The notes under the pieces: generated by a model
Seen by the model: the letters and a program-made list of their open reading frames with translations, nothing else
Database searches by the model: none
What the model was told of the DNA's origin: nothing
Assembly (NCBI RefSeq): GCF_028372415.1
Contig: NC_092876.1
Span: 64,198,885 to 64,262,884, forward strand
Source of the DNA: Notamacropus eugenii
Lineage: Eukaryota; Chordata; Mammalia; Diprotodontia; Macropodidae
Direction of reading: 5' to 3'
Length of the DNA stretch: 64,000 nucleotides
Translations under genes and position numbers: made by a program
Shown: positions 51,149-62,939 of the stretch, in pieces
How positions within the stretch are numbered: position 1 is the first letter of the stretch
How the letters are laid out: each line of letters opens with the position of its first letter

Positions 51149-51850
51149 TGATGGGGTTCAGACTCTGGGAACCTCCTTGAGCTCCCCTTGAATCTTCCCA
51201 CTTGATCTGGCCTTTCTTACTCAAATCTAATCTTCCCATTTGTTCCAGCAGTCTCAGGAAGCCCTTGGGCTTTTCATTATCATTCTACTTAGGTCTCTGT
51301 TTCACCCCCCCACCCTTGATCCCATCAAAACCCCATTTCCCCAGGCTGCTGACCACTCCCATCAAGATCTGTATCCATTCCCATATTGCCCCTGTCAAGA
51401 TATCTGGATTGCCCCACCTGCTTCCCACCCAAACCCTCCATTGTCTGATATCTCCTGATAGCCTCCAGCTGTTTCCAGTCTTTGACCCTCCTTGGATTCC
51501 CTCCTTGGACTTTTCCTCAAGACCCTTCCTAAATCCCTCCTCCCATCACCCTGGACTACCAGACTACCCCCCCAGATCCCTCCTATATTCTTTTCTGTAT
51601 TTAAGTCCCATCTTGCCTCCATGAAGGTGCTCAGATTCAATCCAGCTCAGACTCTGTCTAGCTGGGATTCTATCTGGCCCGCTTGTGAATACAAGCATCA
51701 CAAATGCTTAGGTTCCTTAAAAGGCAACCCAATTGGCGAATCATTAATAAACTTTGTTTTCTTTGGCTTTAAGAAGGCTTGAGTTGAATTTATTCGAGCA
51801 TGACCCAGACTGTCAGTATTTTGGGTACCCATCATCCCAAAACCTCATCA
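51149..51850 (+). mobile_element. Solo LTR, ERV family I, copy 2, inside segment P1
   Basis: The 702-bp element begins TGATGGGGT and ends CCTCATCA, with CTGT before and CTAT after as a probable 4-bp target duplication. It matches 13431-13957, including the CATGAAGGTGCTCAGATTCA and GCTTGTGAATACAAGC blocks and an AATAAAC signal near 51747. It interrupts segment P, which continues on both sides, so it inserted after or during array formation. No internal viral sequence is present. Confidence 0.8.
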
Positions 51851-52894
51851 CTATTAGAATAAATGCCTTTACTAAAGTACTAAGTGAGTATACTCACAGA
51901 GTATAAAACAGAAAGACACTGGTGGGAGCCCTCTGGGGATCCAACCTGCCAGTGGCAGTGTGAGTTGGCCTAAGGAGGGAGGAGGTATGTGTTCACAATT
52001 GATCAGCTGAAGAGGAGACAGAATTGTTCCTGGCTTCAGGACCTAACTTTGACATGTACTAGGTTTAGTACCTTGGCTAAGTCACTTAGTGCTGCTCTGG
52101 GAAACTCTCTCTAAATACAATTGTAGGGAATGAGCTGAATTGCATTGGTGGGAGAAATTTCCTTTCCTAGGTATTATACATAGTCCTTAAAATAATAAAC
52201 TTGTCGGTCTACCCAGTCCCTGTCCCAATCTCCCTGTGCTAGGATCTAGGAATACAATATCAGTTTCCTATTTGTAAAATTGGTCTCACAATATCTACCT
52301 CAGAAGGTTGTTAGAGTCAAATGAAGTAACATATAAAAAAGTATGCAAACCCGAAAGCCATAAATAAATGTGAGCTATTATCATTATGCTGTATGATCCC
52401 AGGCAAGTCACTTAACCTTTCTTGGCCTCATTTTTCTGAGTTGACAAATGAGGTTGGGTGGGAGGGGAGACTACTCAAAGATCTTAGAAGTCCCTTGCTG
52501 CTCTAAATCTATGCTCTCAGAAAGAACTGGACCTCAGAAGCCAAAATCACCTGAGGCTCTCTTTTCAGCAGGAAAGTACCAGAGATGGAGGGTCCTCTGT
52601 GAGGCACACCGGGAAGGCCAGTACTGATGGATCACCAGATATTTGAGGGGGAGTTAAGTGTGAGAAGCCTGGAAAAGCAGACAGGTTGTGAAGTACTTTT
52701 ACATATGATTTTAGAAATAATAGGGAGCTATGGGAGTTTATTGAGTGGGGTCAGTGTCATGGTTAGATGTGTTGTTTTGGAAGATCACTCTGGTAGTTGG
52801 GAAGAGGTTGACATATAAAGGGGAGAGATATGAGACAAGGAAACCACCCTGCAGGCCATTGCAATAGTCTAGGCATAAGCTTTTTATTACCTCT

Positions 52895-53385
52895 ATGATC
52901 TACTATAAAGGCTTCTCTTTGGCTTGTAAGGCCCTTTGCCACCTGGCCCTCCTTTCCAGTTTTCTGACACCCACCTTCCCTTTACTGACACAGTCATCTG
53001 ATTTAAGTGGCTTCCTTGTTGTTCCTCAAACAAGACACACCATCTCCCACCTCTCTGCATTTTCATTGACTTTCTTCCAGGCCTGGCAATCTCTGTCCCC
53101 TCTTCCCCATTTCCTGGCTTCCTTCAAGACTCACCTAAATGATCCTCTTCTACAAGAAGCCTTTTCCAATCCCCTTTGAATTCTAGAGCTTTCCCTCCTT
53201 TGATTGTCTCCAATTTCTCCTTCACCTTTGTTGTTTGTACTTAGTGGTTTTTAGGTTGTGTCCTCCATTCAGTTGTCTGCTCCTTGAGAGCAGGGATAGT
53301 CTTTTGCCTCTGTCTGTATTCCCAGTCCTTAGCTTATTGCCTGGCACATAAGAGACACTTGACAAATGCAAATTGACTTGATTCA
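52895..53385 (+). mobile_element. L2-type LINE 3' end in segment Q1
   Basis: The sequence runs from CACCATCTCCCACCTCTCTG through TACAAGAAGCCTTTTCC to CCTTGAGAGCAGGGATAGTC, then CTGGCACATAAGAGACACTT and a short AAATGCA tail. This is the 3' part of an L2-like LINE. The same element recurs at about 57290-57850 in Q2, split there by a SINE. Confidence 0.65.
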
Positions 53386-53669
53386 ACTTTACTGCAACAG
53401 ATGGTGGCTGTGTAAATGGAAAGAAGGGGATTTATTCCAGAGATTTTGTGAAGGTAGAAATGACAAGAAATGACCACAGATTGGCTATGTGAGGTGAGTG
53501 AGATGAGTAGCATGAATGACTGGGAAAATGGTAGTATCTTTCACAGTGAAAGACAAGTTGGAAGGATTTTGGGGGAAAGATATTGAGATCTCTTTGAGAT
53601 ATTTTGAGTTAGAGACATCTTCAGGGCATTCAGTTACAGATGTCTAATCAGCAGTTCTGGTCAATCTGG

Positions 53670-54180
53670 AGGTCAGGAGAATGGTTTTGGCTTAGATAAA
53701 TACTTCTGAGAAGCATCTACATAAAGATGATATCTACAAAGAGACCAAGAGCTACCAACAAAGAGAGAAGTGAAAGAGAAGGGGACCAAGGTCAGAACCT
53801 TCAAGGTTTCCCTATTTAGGAGAATGATCTGGACAGCTATCCAGAAAAGGAGACTGAAAAGAGTTTTTAGACCATTAAGAGAAGCAGAAGAGTGCAGTGT
53901 CATGAAAACTAGAAAGGAAAGAGTTTCCAAGAGATAAGGGTGACTGACAATGTCTAAGGCTGCAGAGACTTCAAGAAGGCTGAAGAGTGAAAGACCACTA
54001 GACTTGGCAATTAAAAGATCATTGGTCGCTTTGAAAAGAGCAGTTTCATTTGACTGATGAGGTTGGAAATCAGAGAGCAGAAGATTTAAAAGGGAGTAAG
54101 GGGAAAGAAAGTGGAGACAGTCATTGTAGATGGCTTTCTGTAGATGAGTAGTCATGAAAAAGAGGAGAGACATAGAAAGA
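53670..54180 (-). mobile_element. CR1/L2-clade reverse transcriptase fragment in segment Q1
   Basis: The minus strand reads LSDFQPHQSNETALFKATND, then LLIAKSSGLSLFSLLEVSAA, then LDIVSHPYLLETLS. This corresponds to the conserved LINE RT pattern ST-TALLKVTNDLL...LLDLSAAFDTVDH. Further on comes LCRYHLYVDASQ, matching the YADD-type catalytic box with the Asp pair changed. It is a dead LINE fossil. The equivalent in Q2 is at about 58080-58640. Confidence 0.7.
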
Positions 54181-55237
54181 TACCTAGTTTCTTTGTTTGT
54201 TTCTTAAGGATGGGGAAGAAGTGGATGTGTTTGAAGGCAGCAGGAAAGTATCCAGGAAAGGGAGTGAGAAAAGAGATTTTTAGTTGTAAAACATTAGATA
54301 AAAAAACAGAAAGGAGAAAGAGTTCTGATGCTTCCTCCCTCTTGCAAACAATTATTAAGTGGTTACCATGATCCAGGAACTGTGTGAAGGGCTGGGGATA
54401 CAAAAGAATTAAAAAAAGAAACAACAAACCCAAAACAAAACAAAACAAAAACCACTCTTTCCTTGAGCAGTTCACATTTATTGGAGGGAACAACATATAG
54501 ACAGCTACCCCCATAAAAGCTGTATAGAGTGTCAGTGGAAGTAATCGTAGAGGGCAAAGAGTAGTGGTGGGAACTAGGGCCAGGGAGTGAGGATACTAGG
54601 GAGGCAAAGTACTCCAGGAGACGGGAAGGGATAGGATAGGATTCAAACAGGGAGAGTGGAGGGTGCTGTAGCAGCTTGCCAGTGGCCAGAGGGCCTTTCT
54701 GATTTGGTCCTGTAGTAGCTGATTCTAGTAGGGAACCAGTCCAACCCTTAAGTGGTCTGTTGCACAGGGATCTCTCCAGTAATGAGCATGCCAGGGCCTG
54801 CAGGGCTGGATCTATGAGTTGACATGACTGAGGGAAATTGCACATAGGTCTCAGTGTCCATTGTAAATTACATGGGACCCCACTCTTCCTCCTATTCCCA
54901 TCTTCTTGGATTCTGGCTGTATTTAGGGAGAAAACATCCCTTGGTGTTGGGGAAAATTCTTTGTTGATGCTGTACTTGCTGTGCTATTTGAGTAAATATC
55001 TTTGCTAAAAGAGTAAGTGAGCATATAGTCACAGGATGTTGAAAGGAAACACACTGATGGGTGCCCTCAAGCTGCTGTTAGGAATATAACCCTCTATGAG
55101 TTTATTCCTAGAATTCTGGAAGTAGTAGCAGCTGGCCTTTTGGGGTTTAACCTGCCAACAGCAGTGTGAGATTGGAAGTGAGGAGGGAGATGCCTGTTAG
55201 AGAACTGATCAACAGACATTCAATGGGCGCTTATTTA

Positions 55238-55485
55238 CAGCTACATGGCTCAGTGGATAGAGTGCTTGGCCTGGAATCATGAAGACCTGAGTTCAAATCA
55301 GGCCTTAGACACTCACTAACTGTGACTCTGGGTAAATCACTTCACCTCTGTTTCCCTTAATCCATTGGAGAAGGAAATGGCAAACCACTCCCGTATCTTG
55401 TCCAAGAAAGCCCCATGTAGAGTACTGACCTGCTATGGTCCACAGGGTTGCAAACATTTGGACAGGACTGAACAACTGTACAACA
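55238..55485 (+). repeat. MAR1/WSINE-type SINE, sense, in segment P2
   Basis: It reads ACAGCTACATGGCTCAGTGG, then CTGAGTTCAAATCAGGCC, then TTGGAGAAGGAAATGGCAAA and ACAGGACTGAACAACTG. It is absent from the equivalent place in P1 and P3, so it was inserted after the duplication. Confidence 0.75.
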
Positions 55486-56216
55486 ATAAAAAAAGTGAGA
55501 AGTATGGTGAAGAGGACAGAGAAGTCCCGAGTTCAAGACCTGCTGCTGACACATGCTTAGTCTGAGACCTTGACCACATCACCACTCTCAGTGGTGCCCA
55601 AGGAAACTCTCCAAGAACAAATTGCAGGAAAAGTGCTAACTTGCTTTTGTGGAGAGAATTTCTTTCACTTGAGAGTTCCCTGTATTCACTATCATAATAA
55701 ACGAAGGTCCAGCTCTTTCTCTATTCCCTATCTCTCTGTTCTAGGATCTAGGAATTCAGTGTCAGTTTTCTCACCTGTAAAATGGGAATAATAGTAGCCC
55801 TTCTATCACAGGGTCATTGTTAGCATAATACGAAGTAACTTAAGTAAAGTGTTTTGCAAACCTGAAAGCTATAAATAAAGGTTACTATTATCGTTTGGCT
55901 GTGTGACCCTGGGCAAGTTACTTAACCTTTCTTGACCTCATTTTCCTGATCTGTTAAATGGGGGAGGAAGGTAATTTACTCAAAGGCCTCAGTAGTCCCT
56001 TCCTGCTCTAAATCTATGCTCCCAGAAAGAACCATGCCCCAGATGCCAAAATCACCTGAGTCCTCCTTCTCAGCAGGAAACTACCAGAAAGGCTGTTTCC
56101 TAACTTGGCTTGGACTGCTCTTACTGCCCATTCCTGCCTCCCTCTCAACCCTTATTACTTAACCCCAAGCTCCCAGAATTGTCAGGCCAATAAGATTTAC
56201 TTGCTTCTCTTTTCAG

Positions 56217-56374
56217 GGTTCCTCAAAATCAGGGCCTACTATAAACCCTCCAATCCAAGCCTGGCGGAATTCATCCAGACAACATCTGGAGATCAAATAT
56301 CCAAGGACCACAGGCAAACTTCAGCCAGCCTTGAAGACCTGCGGGGGCTGAAAGGCAGAGACCATGAGATGTAA
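56217..56374 (+). CDS. Candidate terminal exon of unknown gene (weak)
   Basis: A strong acceptor (TTGCTTCTCTTTTCAG) is followed by 158 nt open in phase 1. It encodes FLKIRAYYKPSNPSLAEFIQ and ends SLEDLRGLKGRDHEM and a stop at 56374. An ATTAAA signal lies at 56559-56564. It looks like the last exon of a membrane protein's cytoplasmic tail, but I do not recognise the sequence, find no companion exon, and the downstream part resembles a retroelement 3' tail. It sits in sequence unique to P2. A chance open frame remains possible. Confidence 0.25.
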
Positions 56375-57487
56375 AGGTGTAGCTAACTACCTGCCAGAGG
56401 GAGTGGACTCAGGGTGCAGGTTTTGACATAACTTTTGTGTATGTGGCCCATGTGAAGAAATTGCTTCATCTTGATTATGCATATCTAGTAGAGGGGTTTT
56501 CATTTTCTTTCTTTGTAATGGGTGACAATATAGATGTATGCTTGTTGAAAAAGATACAATTAAATTTTTAAAAAAGGATGTAAAAAAGAAGCTGAGTCCG
56601 AAGGCAAGTGGAGTCCACAAATATCGATGAAGTAAACAGTCCATGAGTAGGCACATGGCAGTAGGACCACAGGCAATGAGTAAAGAAAGTGGAAATCGTG
56701 GATCCTGTCCTCAAGGAGCTCATTCTAATGGGGCAGGCAGCACACAAAGAAGATATCGAGAGGAATCATCGGCACTAATCTCCTGGCTCTTTCACAAACC
56801 AGTCTTTCCATCTCTTACAGGAAGCCTTTCCTAACCCCTCTTCATTCCAGTGCCTTCCCTTCGTTAAGCATTTCCTTTTCATCCTGTATACAGCCCACTT
56901 TGTACTTCTTTGTTTATATATTACTGCCCTGTATTATATTGTGAACTCCATGAGTACAGAGAATGTTTTTTGCCTCTCTTTTTTCCCTTGTCACTTAGCA
57001 GAGTGATTGGCACAGAGTAAGCCTTAATAAACATCTATGTAATTGAATTGAATTGATTTTGGAAATAATAGAGAGTAGCTGATATTTTATTGAGTGCTGG
57101 CAGAGTTATGGTTAGATGTGTGACTGTGGAAGGTTACTCTGTTATTTGAGTGAGGGCTGGAGTATAATTGGGAGAGACAATTGAGAGAAGGAAAATACCC
57201 AGCAGACCATTGCAATAGTCTAGGCACAAGCTTCCTGTTACCTCCATGGTCCACTATAAAGTCCTTTCTTTGGCCAGTAAGGCTGTTTATAACCTGACAA
57301 TCCTAGCTTTCCAATTTTCTGATAGCCTTCTTTTCACTCTCATAGCCATCTAATTTAAATGGTCTCCCTGTTGTTCCTCATATAAGACACACCATCTCCC
57401 ACTTCTCTGCATTTTCCTTGGCTTTCTCCCAGGCCTGGCAATCTCTGCCCCACACCCCTTCTCTGTTTCCTAGCTTCCTTCAAGATT

Positions 57488-57612
57488 CACCAAAGAAAGT
57501 GAGGTTGGTGACCTTGCCCAGCCCTCCCTCAAATCAAAGTCACCTGCAAGTCATGTCATCATCTTGATATCACGGTCCTCTTCAAGAACGAAGGACAAAC
57601 ACAACAGCTACA
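57488..57612 (+). repeat. Family X SINE 3' end inserted into the L2 tail of Q2
   Basis: It runs from AGAAAGTGAGGTTGGTGACC to TCAAGAACGAAGGACAAACA. In Q1 the flanks (CTTCAAGACTCACC and TACAAGAAGCCTTTTCC) are almost contiguous, so this insertion came after the Q duplication. Confidence 0.75.
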
Positions 57613-58079
57613 ACAAAATATTCCCCTTCTACAACAAGCCTTTTCCCATCCCCTTTGAATTCTAGAGCCTTCCCTCCTTCGATTGTCTCCAATTTATCCT
57701 TCATCTGTGTTGTTTGTACTTAGTTGTTTCTAGGTTGTGTCCTCCATTCAACTGTCTGCTCCTTGAGAGCAGGGATGGTGTTTGCCTCTGTCAGTATCCC
57801 CAACCCTAGCTTATTGTCTGGCACATAATAGACCCTTGATAAATGCATGTTGCTTTGACAACTTTACTAGACTCTAAGGTCTGCACCAGGTGGAGGCTGT
57901 GTAAATGGAAAGAAGGGGATTTATTCAAGAAATATAGAAATGACAATGTTTTATACCAGATTGGATATGCAGGGTGAGTGATACATTGAGGAAGACTGGC
58001 CTGAGTGACTTTCCAGGTGAATGTCTTCCACAGTAAAAGAGAAGTTGGTGGGTTTTTGGAGATAGATAATAAGATCTCT

Positions 58080-58640
58080 TTGAGACATTCTGAGTAAGAG
58101 ATGTCTTCAGGGCACTCAGCTGAAGATGTCTAATCAGCAGTTGTTGATGTCAATATGGAGGTCAGGAGAATGGTTTGGTTCAGATAAACATTTCTGAGAA
58201 TTATCTATATAAAGAAGATGTCTACAAAGAGACCAAGAGATCTCACAAGGTTACCAAGAGAGACAGAATAGAAAGAGAGTGGAAGCAAGGATAGAAATTG
58301 GGACACAGCCACACTTGGGGGGATGAGTTGGACTCATCCAAAAGAGATTGAGAACTTTTAGACAGTTAAAAGGAGAACCAGAAGGGTGCAGTGTCCTGAA
58401 AGCTAGAGAGGGGAGAGAATTTCCAGGAGACTGAAGGTGTACAAGACTACGAAGTCTGAAAGGTTGAGGAAGGAGAACAAACCACTAGATTTGGCAATTA
58501 AGACATCATTAGTAGCTTTGAAAAGAGGAGTTTCATTTGACTGATGTGGTTGGTTTAGGAGAGGGAGGGGAAAAGAAGTGGAGAGAGTGATTGTAGATGG
58601 CTTTCTACAGAAGTGTGGTCCCGGAAAGGAGGAGAGGTAG
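58080..58640 (-). mobile_element. CR1/L2-clade reverse transcriptase fragment in segment Q2
   Basis: It aligns with 53610-54170 (for example AGTTTCATTTGACTGATG and TGTAGATGGCTTTCT on the plus strand). It is more damaged, with no long frame left. Confidence 0.65.
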
Positions 58641-60145
58641 AGGAAGATACCTAGCAGGGCTTAGCAAGAGCAAGAGTTTTTTGATCTGTCTGTCTGTCTG
58701 TTTCTTAAGGATTCAGGAGACCTTAATGTTCTTGTAGGCAGCAGGGAAACAGCCAGGAGAGGGGGGTGAGAAAAGAGATTTATGTAAGAGATTAATGTAA
58801 CACATTAAATAAAAAATTAAATAGAAAGTGTTCAGATGCTCCCTCCCTCTCACAAACAATTAAGTGTTTACGATGACCCAGGAACTGTGGAAAGACTAGG
58901 GATGTGAAGAACATAAAGAGCAGATCTTTTGCTGGAGGAGATCATATTTATTGGAAGAGAAAAAAGCAACAGACAACTAAACATACAACCTAGAAAGAGT
59001 GTTGATGGAAGTGATCCGAGAGGAAAAATAGTAGTAGTGGAGACTGATTGGGGAATGAGGATACTAGAGAGGGCAAAGTGCTGTAGAAAATGGAATGGGA
59101 TCCAAATATTAAGAGTTATTTGCCTGGGCATCTTTCCAGTGGCCAAGGAGCCTGCCTGACCCAAACCAGCAGCAGCAGAGCCTAGTAAGGAGCCAGCCCA
59201 GCCTTTAGGTGATCTATTCCAGAGGGGCCTATCCTGGACTCTCTAAGAATGAGCTTATCAGGGCCCTGCTCTGGTCTGGCTTTAAGAGGTACTTTAGCCT
59301 TGGGAAACTGTGCATGGGCCTCAGTCCCACTATAGTTTCCATTGGATCCCCAGTATTCTCCCTCTGCCCCTTCTTGCACTATTGCTTTTAGGGGAGAGAT
59401 TACTTCTTGGTGTTGGGGAAAATGTTTTTTGATCCTGTTTTCAACATGTTATTTTAGTAAATACTTTGGCTAAAGTACTAAGCAAGTGTGCACATAGAAT
59501 TTGAAAGGGAAACACACTGATGGGAACCCTTGAGCTGCTGTTAGGGATATAGCCATGCTAGAATCCTGAAAGTTGGGACAGCTGCTGCTCTGGGAGTGCA
59601 ACCTGACAGTGTCAATGTGAGATTGGCAAATGAGGGACAAGGTGTGTGTTACACAATTGTTTGGCAAACATATGATGAGCACCTATGTGAGAAAGAGTGA
59701 AACTTCAATGGGGAAAATTCTGATGTGGAAGGGATAATTGTAATGGGTGTAGTTTCTATCACCATCCCTATGTGCTAGGATCTGGGAATTCAATGTTAAT
59801 TACCTCACTTGTAAAACTGAGCTAAAGGTAGCACTTAGCTCATAAAGTTGTTTTTAGAATCATGCGAAATAAGTTGTATAAAGTGTCATGGGTACATTAA
59901 AGCATCAAAGAAATGTTAGCTATTATTCTTATGCTGTGTTACCCTGGGGGAGTCACTTTTTCTGGCCTTCATTTTCCTTATCATCTCTCAAATGATATGA
60001 TGTTTGTTTGTTTTGTGAAGGAAACTATTTGGAAGATATCGAAAGTTCCTTCATGCTCTAAATCTATCCTTCGAGCAGGAGCCATTTCCCAGATGCCAGC
60101 ATCACCTGAGTCACCCTTCTCAGCAGGAAACTACCAGAACCACTA

Positions 60146-60905
60146 TTTTCTAATCTAAAAAGTCACCTTGCCCTGGTTCGAGGACTAAGTGCTCAACCTG
60201 CCGTAGGCTGATTCCTCTTCCTGGAAGCATTGGCTGCCCTTCTAGGAGCAAATGGAGTCCATCCTGTGTCCTTATGAACATAGACACTTTGCCATATCAA
60301 TCGCGGATATTTTGCTCCTTTGAACTCTGGCCCTGTAACACATCTGCAGCACATCTAGTGCAGTTAGTTACTCTAAGTCACGTAGGGCTCTGTCAACAAA
60401 CCGATTAATTGGCCCAGTGCCTTTTTTGTCTAAAACTGGATAGAACCTGGGGAGATCCCCTACTCTTCAGAGGTCACCCATGGGGAGAAACCTCTGTCCA
60501 GGACATTTTCCCAATTGGGAATCTGGAGGCTGAACCAGGATTCCCCAGTCACATGACCCAGAGGTAGGTGTTCCCTCCGTTTTGTGATGTATGGAAATAT
60601 TTCTATTATTCTGTTAGGTTTTATTTTTATATGCATATTTCTATATTTCTTTAAAGCTATTTTATATTGTCATTGTGCAAATAAAAGTTATACTGATTCT
60701 AATCTGGTGTGAGTGCATTCATTATACAGTGCAATCTGATCCTGAAAATAGTGAAAGCAGCTTCTCTTATCTCCTCACCAACCTAACAAGTAGGAAGATG
60801 GCAGCTTGAGGGGGGCTTCCAGACCCAAGAGGCAGATTTTTTATTTGATTCTGCAGCTAATAGGGACTCCCTGTATAGGGAGGATCACATAGTTAGATAA
60901 TGTGG
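60146..60905. other. Unassigned sequence with AATAAA signal
   Basis: The stretch beyond the last P segment has no recognisable coding region or repeat. AATAAA at 60680-60685 follows an AT-rich segment with ATATTTCTAT-type runs, which looks like an mRNA or LTR 3' end. I cannot assign it. Confidence 0.35.
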
Positions 60906-61110
60906 TTTGTTCTTCAAGAGGATCATGGCATCAGGAAGATGATGACATGACTTGCAATTGAATTGGATTTGAGTGAGGGAGGGCTGTACAAAGTCACCAG
61001 CCTCACTTTCTTCTCCAGAGTCATCTGGGACCAGAAGCATGATATTCTTCAGGATGACTGGAGATGGCCCAGGATGCAGTAGGAGACCCTGGCCCTTTCA
61101 GGCTAAGGTC
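60905..61110 (-). repeat. Family X SINE, antisense
   Basis: It reads TTCTTCAAGAGGATCATGGC, then GTGAGGGAGGGCTGTAC, then ACTGGAGATGGCCCAGGATG on the plus strand, the complement of family X. Confidence 0.7.
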
Positions 61111-61154
61111 CTATAGCATTCTCATTTTGAGTGACATACACCCATTCACTGAAT

Positions 61155-61450
61155 AGGCTTCTTTAAGTAGTTGCTCAAGGGATGGCCCCTTTAATAAAAA
61201 AAAAATTAAACTGGGAGAAGAAGACCTTCAGGGTTCCTGGGTAAAAGAGAAACAATTATTATTTAGTATTTAAATCCACTCTGTGCTAGGTGAGTGGGGA
61301 CTTCGGCTGGTTTTTAAGAAGTAAGTCAAGGAATGGCTCCTTTAATAACAATAATAATAAATGAATAGAATAAATGATAATAAAATCAAACTGGGAGGGG
61401 AAGACCCTCAGACCTGCCAGCGGAAAGAGAAACAATTACTATTTACATTC
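61155..61450 (+). repeat. Local tandem duplication, two ~150-bp units
   Basis: Unit 1 starts TTTAAGTAGTTGCTCAAGGG, followed by CCTTTAATAA, AAACTGGGAGAAGAAGACC and GAGAAACAATTATTATTTA. Unit 2 has TAAGAAGTAAGTCAAGGAAT, CCTTTAATAA, AAACTGGGAGGGGAAGACC and GAGAAACAATTACTATTTA. The period is about 153 bp. Unit 2 carries an extra AAT-rich insert. Confidence 0.75.
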
Positions 61451-61669
61451 ACTCTGAGCCTTGAGGGCCCCCCAAAATAACCATTAATGATACTTGGGCA
61501 GGGACTTACTATTGGCTAAGCAATGGCAGCCAGAGTGAGTTCAGTTTAAGGCATGGTCTTTAAGAAAGAAACCTAGCCAGGAAACCCTGAGCTAACTGGG
61601 TAGGCTTCAGCCATCAAAATTTACCTTCCTTTGGGCAGAACATCCTTAGGTAAGGGCATCATACCCCAT

Positions 61670-61730
61670 GTGGGGAGAGGAGAGAGGAGGAAAGAGAAGG
61701 GAAAGGGAGAAGAGGGGAAGGGAGAAAGTC
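61670..61730 (+). repeat. Purine-rich (GAGGA)n-type tract
   Basis: A run of G and A only, with GGGAGAGGAGAGAGGAGGAAA-like units, precedes an antisense tRNA-type SINE half at about 61735-61830 that ends in GCCACCCAGTCATG. Confidence 0.7.
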
Positions 61731-62319
61731 TGGGGTCACATAGCTAGAAAAGTGTCTGAGGCTTGATTTGAACTCAGGTCTTCCTGACTCCAGGTCCAGC
61801 CCTCCATGTTCTGTGCCACCCAGTCATGATCAAACTGTTGTTTAAATTCCATTTATACCTATGGAACAAAGTGACATGAGGTCTCTCACACTCACTTACA
61901 GATTGCCTATTACCTTCCACTCATTACCTTAATCATTCATATTATCCAGAATTCTAAGGTAATTGAGGGGTATGTTTGACTATTTCTCTATTAATCTGGA
62001 AAATTAGGTTATTTCTCTCATTAAACCAGCTGCTTAGATCCCTCTTTCTAGTTTTATTGATTATTTATTTAACAAATTGGAGAAACTTTCCCCATAAGCA
62101 ATTGTGTACCTGCTGGCTCTGGGCATTTTCCCTGGCTGTCCCTCATGCTTGGAATGCTCCCCCTCCTCATCTCTGCCTCTGGTTTCCCTGGCTTCTTTCA
62201 AGTCTTGAATAAAAATCCCATTTTCTACAGGAAGCCTTTCTCAACTCTTAATTCTATTGATTATTTCCTATTTCTTCTATCTATAGTTTATTTGTACAAA
62301 TTGGTTTTGCATTCTGTTT

Positions 62320-62445
62320 CATCCATTAGACTAAGAGCTCCTTGAGGGCAGGGACTGTCTTTTGCCTTCCTTTGTATTCCCAGCTTTTACCATGGTGCCT
62401 GGCATTGTGTATGTAGATGTGTAATAAATGTTTATTTACTGACTG
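62320..62445 (+). repeat. L2/MIR-type 3' tail
   Basis: It reads CTCCTTGAGGGCAGGGACTG, then TTTGTATTCCCAGC, CCTGGCAT and AATAAATGTTTATTTACTGA. Similar tails lie at about 37665-37735, 50880-50980 and 56935-57050. Confidence 0.75.
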
Positions 62446-62448
62446 ATT

Positions 62449-62578
<130 letters not shown>

Positions 62579-62689
62579 GTGTATGTATATATCAAAACCA
62601 ACTCCTAATCTCCTGGCATTAAGACAATACTAAAGTCACTGGCTATTTGGATTTTTTGGATTTATTAACAGTGTAACCAATGATAGGCT

Positions 62690-62935
62690 ACTAGGTGGCG
62701 CCATAGTGTATAGAGTACTGGGCTTGGAGTCATCTTCCTGAGTTCAAATCTGGTCTCAAACACTTACTAACTATGTGACCCTGGGCAAGTCACTTATCGC
62801 TGTTTACTTCAGTTTCCTCATCTATAAAATGAGCTGGAGAAGGAAATGGCAAAGCACTCTGGTATTTTTATCAAGAAAACCCCCAACGGGGCCATGAAGT
62901 TTTGAACACAACTGGGATTACTGAACAACCACCAC
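62690..62935 (+). repeat. MAR1/WSINE-type SINE, sense
   Basis: It reads CTACTAGGTGGCGCCATAGT, then TGAGTTCAAATCTGG, then GTGACCCTGGGCAAGTCACT, then GCTGGAGAAGGAAATGGCAA and a CTGAACAACC end. It is the full long form. Confidence 0.8.
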
Positions 62936-62939
62936 CAAT

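Larger units (their letters stand above)
50875..60145. repeat. Old tandem array: segment P three times, segment Q twice
   Basis: Segment P (a CTTGGTGTTGG block, an ACACTGATGGG block, an AACCTGCCA block, AGGATCTAGGAAT, then two MIR-like SINEs and CAGCAGGAAACTACCAGA) occurs at about 50990-52585, 54855-56095 and 59320-60145. Segment Q (CCATTGCAATAGTCTAGGCA, an L2-type 3' end, AATGGAAAGAAGGGGATTTATTC, antisense LINE RT) occurs at about 52640-54850 and 57060-59320. The order is P-Q-P-Q-P, all in the same direction. Spacing between equivalent points is 3.1 kb (without the LTR) to 4.5 kb. Copies differ by many substitutions and indels, so the array is old. Confidence 0.8.

Noticed and set aside
54363-54845. 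Minus-strand open frame of 160 codons
   Set aside because: It lies in repeated segment Q with L2/MIR-type sequence, is not kept open in the sister copy and has no domain.
52640-54850. Segment Q as an intact gene
   Set aside because: The recognisable coding parts are dead LINE reverse transcriptase and an L2 tail.
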